Source: JAAZFF01 sp964405775 (lineage in GTDB: Bacteria; Verrucomicrobiota; Kiritimatiellia; RFP12; UBA3636). From it: a DNA stretch of 54,125 nt. Of this stretch, positions 53,049 through 54,125 are shown one piece after another (within the stretch, counting starts at the first letter, position 1; every line of letters starts with the position of its first letter). The notes beneath the pieces are model-generated. The model saw only the letters and a list, made by a program, of their open reading frames with translations, searched no databases and had not been told where the DNA came from. The DNA lies in the NCBI GenBank assembly GCA_964405775.1, contig CAYOPG010000004.1:1-54125 (forward strand), written 5' to 3'. A program made the position numbers and the translations under genes.

Positions 53049-53917
53049 GAACTGAACGGAGTATCAATCGTTTGGTTTGTTGGAGGCGATTCTAATTTCT
53101 CGTCAACCTTAGCTTGTAGAATCTTTAGAAAGTCATCAACTTTCCCAATTTTTGGGCGCGTAATCGTGTTCAGCGCCTCAGAAAACCTAGTATACACAGT
53201 CTTCGTCTTGCGAATCTTCAAACACCCAGAATGGTCAACGACTAGGTCATAGACAAGCCATGCGACATCTGCATCTTTTGGGGGTGTTTCCTGCAATTGA
53301 GGTAATGTATTAAAGAATGGTGAATCAAGAGCGACAGCCATCTTCTTTCCCCATGCATTTAGTATGCCTCCTTTGAACATCAATTGAGGCGCAAGACGTT
53401 TCCGCGAAGAAGACAAGAAATCAGGTCTGGGGTAATTTGGCTCGTTTCTCCAATCCATATCTTGGTGCGCCGCACAATCTGACATGTAGCGAGCAAATGG
53501 ATCACGAACATTACCTGAGATGTAAACGGCTTGAACCTCAAGTGAGCCAAAATCGATCACTTTCCCAGCGGCGTCATAAGCTACTAGCACTACATCGATG
53601 TTGCCAGCGGATTTCCCTTCTCCATCCGCCAGTCTGACCTCAGTCAAGGAGGTCCACATCGAACCATCTGGGAAGAAAAAAGCCGCAGCATCATCGGCAA
53701 TTAGCCAGTCCTCTCGAAATCTGACTGGGCAGGTAATTACAGGGGATTGTCCGTGGAATACGCTGCAAACGCCCAACGGATCTTTCGCTTTGTCTTTGGT
53801 GCAACTTGGCACCTTATTGTTGAAGGGACAAAGTTTATGCTTCCTGAAGCGTTGTGCGCGATCAGAAAAATCGGACGTGGAGTGTCCGAAAACTTCAGCT
53901 AGAGGGTGATTTGGCAT
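53045..53917 (-). CDS. NotI-like restriction endonuclease with a Cys4 iron site
   Basis: A 290-residue protein that I match to the NotI family. The N-terminal AEVFGH is followed by four cysteines, Cys30 (LCPF), Cys39, Cys51 (GVCSV) and Cys63 (TCPVRF), in the arrangement that binds a single iron in NotI. A PD-(D/E)XK-type core follows: Glu93, Asp108 in GNID, and Glu127-x-Gln129 in GSLEVQAVY, like LEIQ in NotI. The C-terminal half is less conserved. It is shorter than NotI (383 residues from memory). It is the first gene of the cassette, ahead of its methylase. Confidence 0.82.
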   Translation of the reverse strand: MPNHPLAEVFGHSTSDFSDRAQRFRKHKLCPFNNKVPSCTKDKAKDPLGVCSVFHGQSPVITCPVRFREDWLIADDAAAFFFPDGSMWTSLTEVRLADGEGKSAGNIDVVLVAYDAAGKVIDFGSLEVQAVYISGNVRDPFARYMSDCAAHQDMDWRNEPNYPRPDFLSSSRKRLAPQLMFKGGILNAWGKKMAVALDSPFFNTLPQLQETPPKDADVAWLVYDLVVDHSGCLKIRKTKTVYTRFSEALNTITRPKIGKVDDFLKILQAKVDEKLESPPTNQTIDTPFSS

Positions 53918-53965
53918 GACTTTGACAGTGAAGGGAAAGCTGATTCTCGGCGATTCTTATTTTTC

Positions 53966-53972
53966 GCCCAAC
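53966..53972 (-). other. Upstream cassette junction (R' core)
   Basis: GTTGGGC on the minus strand fits the GTTRRRY crossover core of integron sites and is the exact complement of the GCCCAAC at the other end of the cassette. It lies 49 bases before the nuclease ATG, where a cassette boundary is expected. Confidence 0.6.
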
Positions 53973-54125
53973 AGTGTTATTGAGCCTACTTCGCACAATG
54001 GCTTCTTTGAGTAAAACGATGGTGATTATAGGTTTCATTTCAGTTTCAGTCAAGTCCAGAAAACGTTATTCGAGCCGATTGCGTTGTTCATGGTATGCCT
54101 GTATTCATTGGGTGAAATTCATACG
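53973..54125. other. Flank beyond the cassette, no gene seen
   Basis: This last stretch carries no plausible gene. On the minus strand it contains two related strings, CGGCTCGAATAACGTT (about 54075-54060) and AGGCTCAATAACACTGTT (about 53988-53970), the second ending at the cassette junction. No RYYYAAC core that could make the second one a full attC is visible, so it may be an attI-type site or the end of a longer element cut by the window edge. Confidence 0.35.

Larger units (their letters stand above)
52007..53971 (-). mobile_element. Integron-type gene cassette carrying a restriction-modification pair
   Basis: The cassette is delimited on the minus strand by TT|GGGC at its start (core GTTGGGC at 53972-53966) and the attC-like site at its end (52113-52007). 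It is about 1,965 bases long and holds two overlapping genes in the usual cassette orientation. The DNA is visibly more AT-rich than gltX and der next to it. No integrase is in the window; if there is one it should lie beyond 54125. Confidence 0.65.

Noticed and set aside
53973..54125. A second complete attC site at the right edge
   Set aside because: No RYYYAAC core or complementary arm was found within the visible flank.

Overview
The window looks like a chromosomal segment of a Gram-negative bacterium of the Verrucomicrobiota/Kiritimatiellota/Lentisphaerota (PVC) group. This is inferred from gene content, not from a marker gene: an H-X9-DG pseudopilin, a ThuA/Gfo-Idh sugar cluster, a flotillin-NfeD operon, an AsmA-like envelope protein, an outer-membrane barrel ending in Phe, and two encoded-CCA tRNAs. 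There is no rRNA, CRISPR array or insertion sequence, and almost every interval is coding.

Layout. 1-5.2 kb: AsmA-like envelope protein, a helix-hairpin-helix protein, and a PurF whose glutaminase nucleophile is missing. 5.2-9.9 kb: rhamnose-type sugar locus with rhamnulokinase, lactate dehydrogenase, a frameshifted Gfo/Idh/MocA oxidoreductase and a ThuA protein, behind a promoter overlapped by a palindrome. 9.9-11.6 kb: umuDC mutagenic repair operon. 11.6-13.7 kb: NfeD, FloA and a third small membrane protein. 13.7-15.9 kb: DtxR/MntR-type metalloregulator divergent from a CoA-disulfide reductase-rhodanese. 16.0-18.2 kb: two overlapping genes with histidine-kinase dimerisation helices but no ATPase domain. 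18.4-25.3 kb: TlyA, glycosyltransferase, TetR regulator, Nif3, a DUF212/PAP2-like protein, a polyprenyl glycosylphosphotransferase and a TPR protein. 25.4-26.8 kb: tRNA-Ile2(CAU), ParB, tRNA-Pro(GGG). 26.9-34.3 kb: potABC polyamine importer and a Yej-type peptide importer, both without a binding protein. 34.3-37.9 kb: purC and hrpB. 38.0-41.0 kb: cobalamin riboswitch followed by a secreted protein and a pseudopilin. 41.0-48.4 kb: surface polysaccharide or glycolipid genes (flippase, a PHP-phosphoribosyltransferase fusion, two GT2 enzymes, a GT-C-like membrane protein). 48.4-52 kb: outer-membrane barrel, der, gltX. 52.0-54.0 kb: a restriction-modification pair.

The two parts I find most unusual are these. 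First, the last 2 kb has the architecture of an integron gene cassette: a foldback attC-like site at the 3' end of the methylase gene, and a matching GTTGGGC core just upstream of the nuclease gene. It carries a NotI-like iron-type restriction endonuclease paired with a Dam-family adenine methylase. Second, a cobalamin riboswitch stands before a secreted protein of unknown function and a pseudopilin, which suggests an undescribed surface route for cobalamin capture. Smaller oddities are the ATPase-less kinase pair, the PHP-PRTase fusion, the Ser-for-Cys PurF and three genes that look leaderless.
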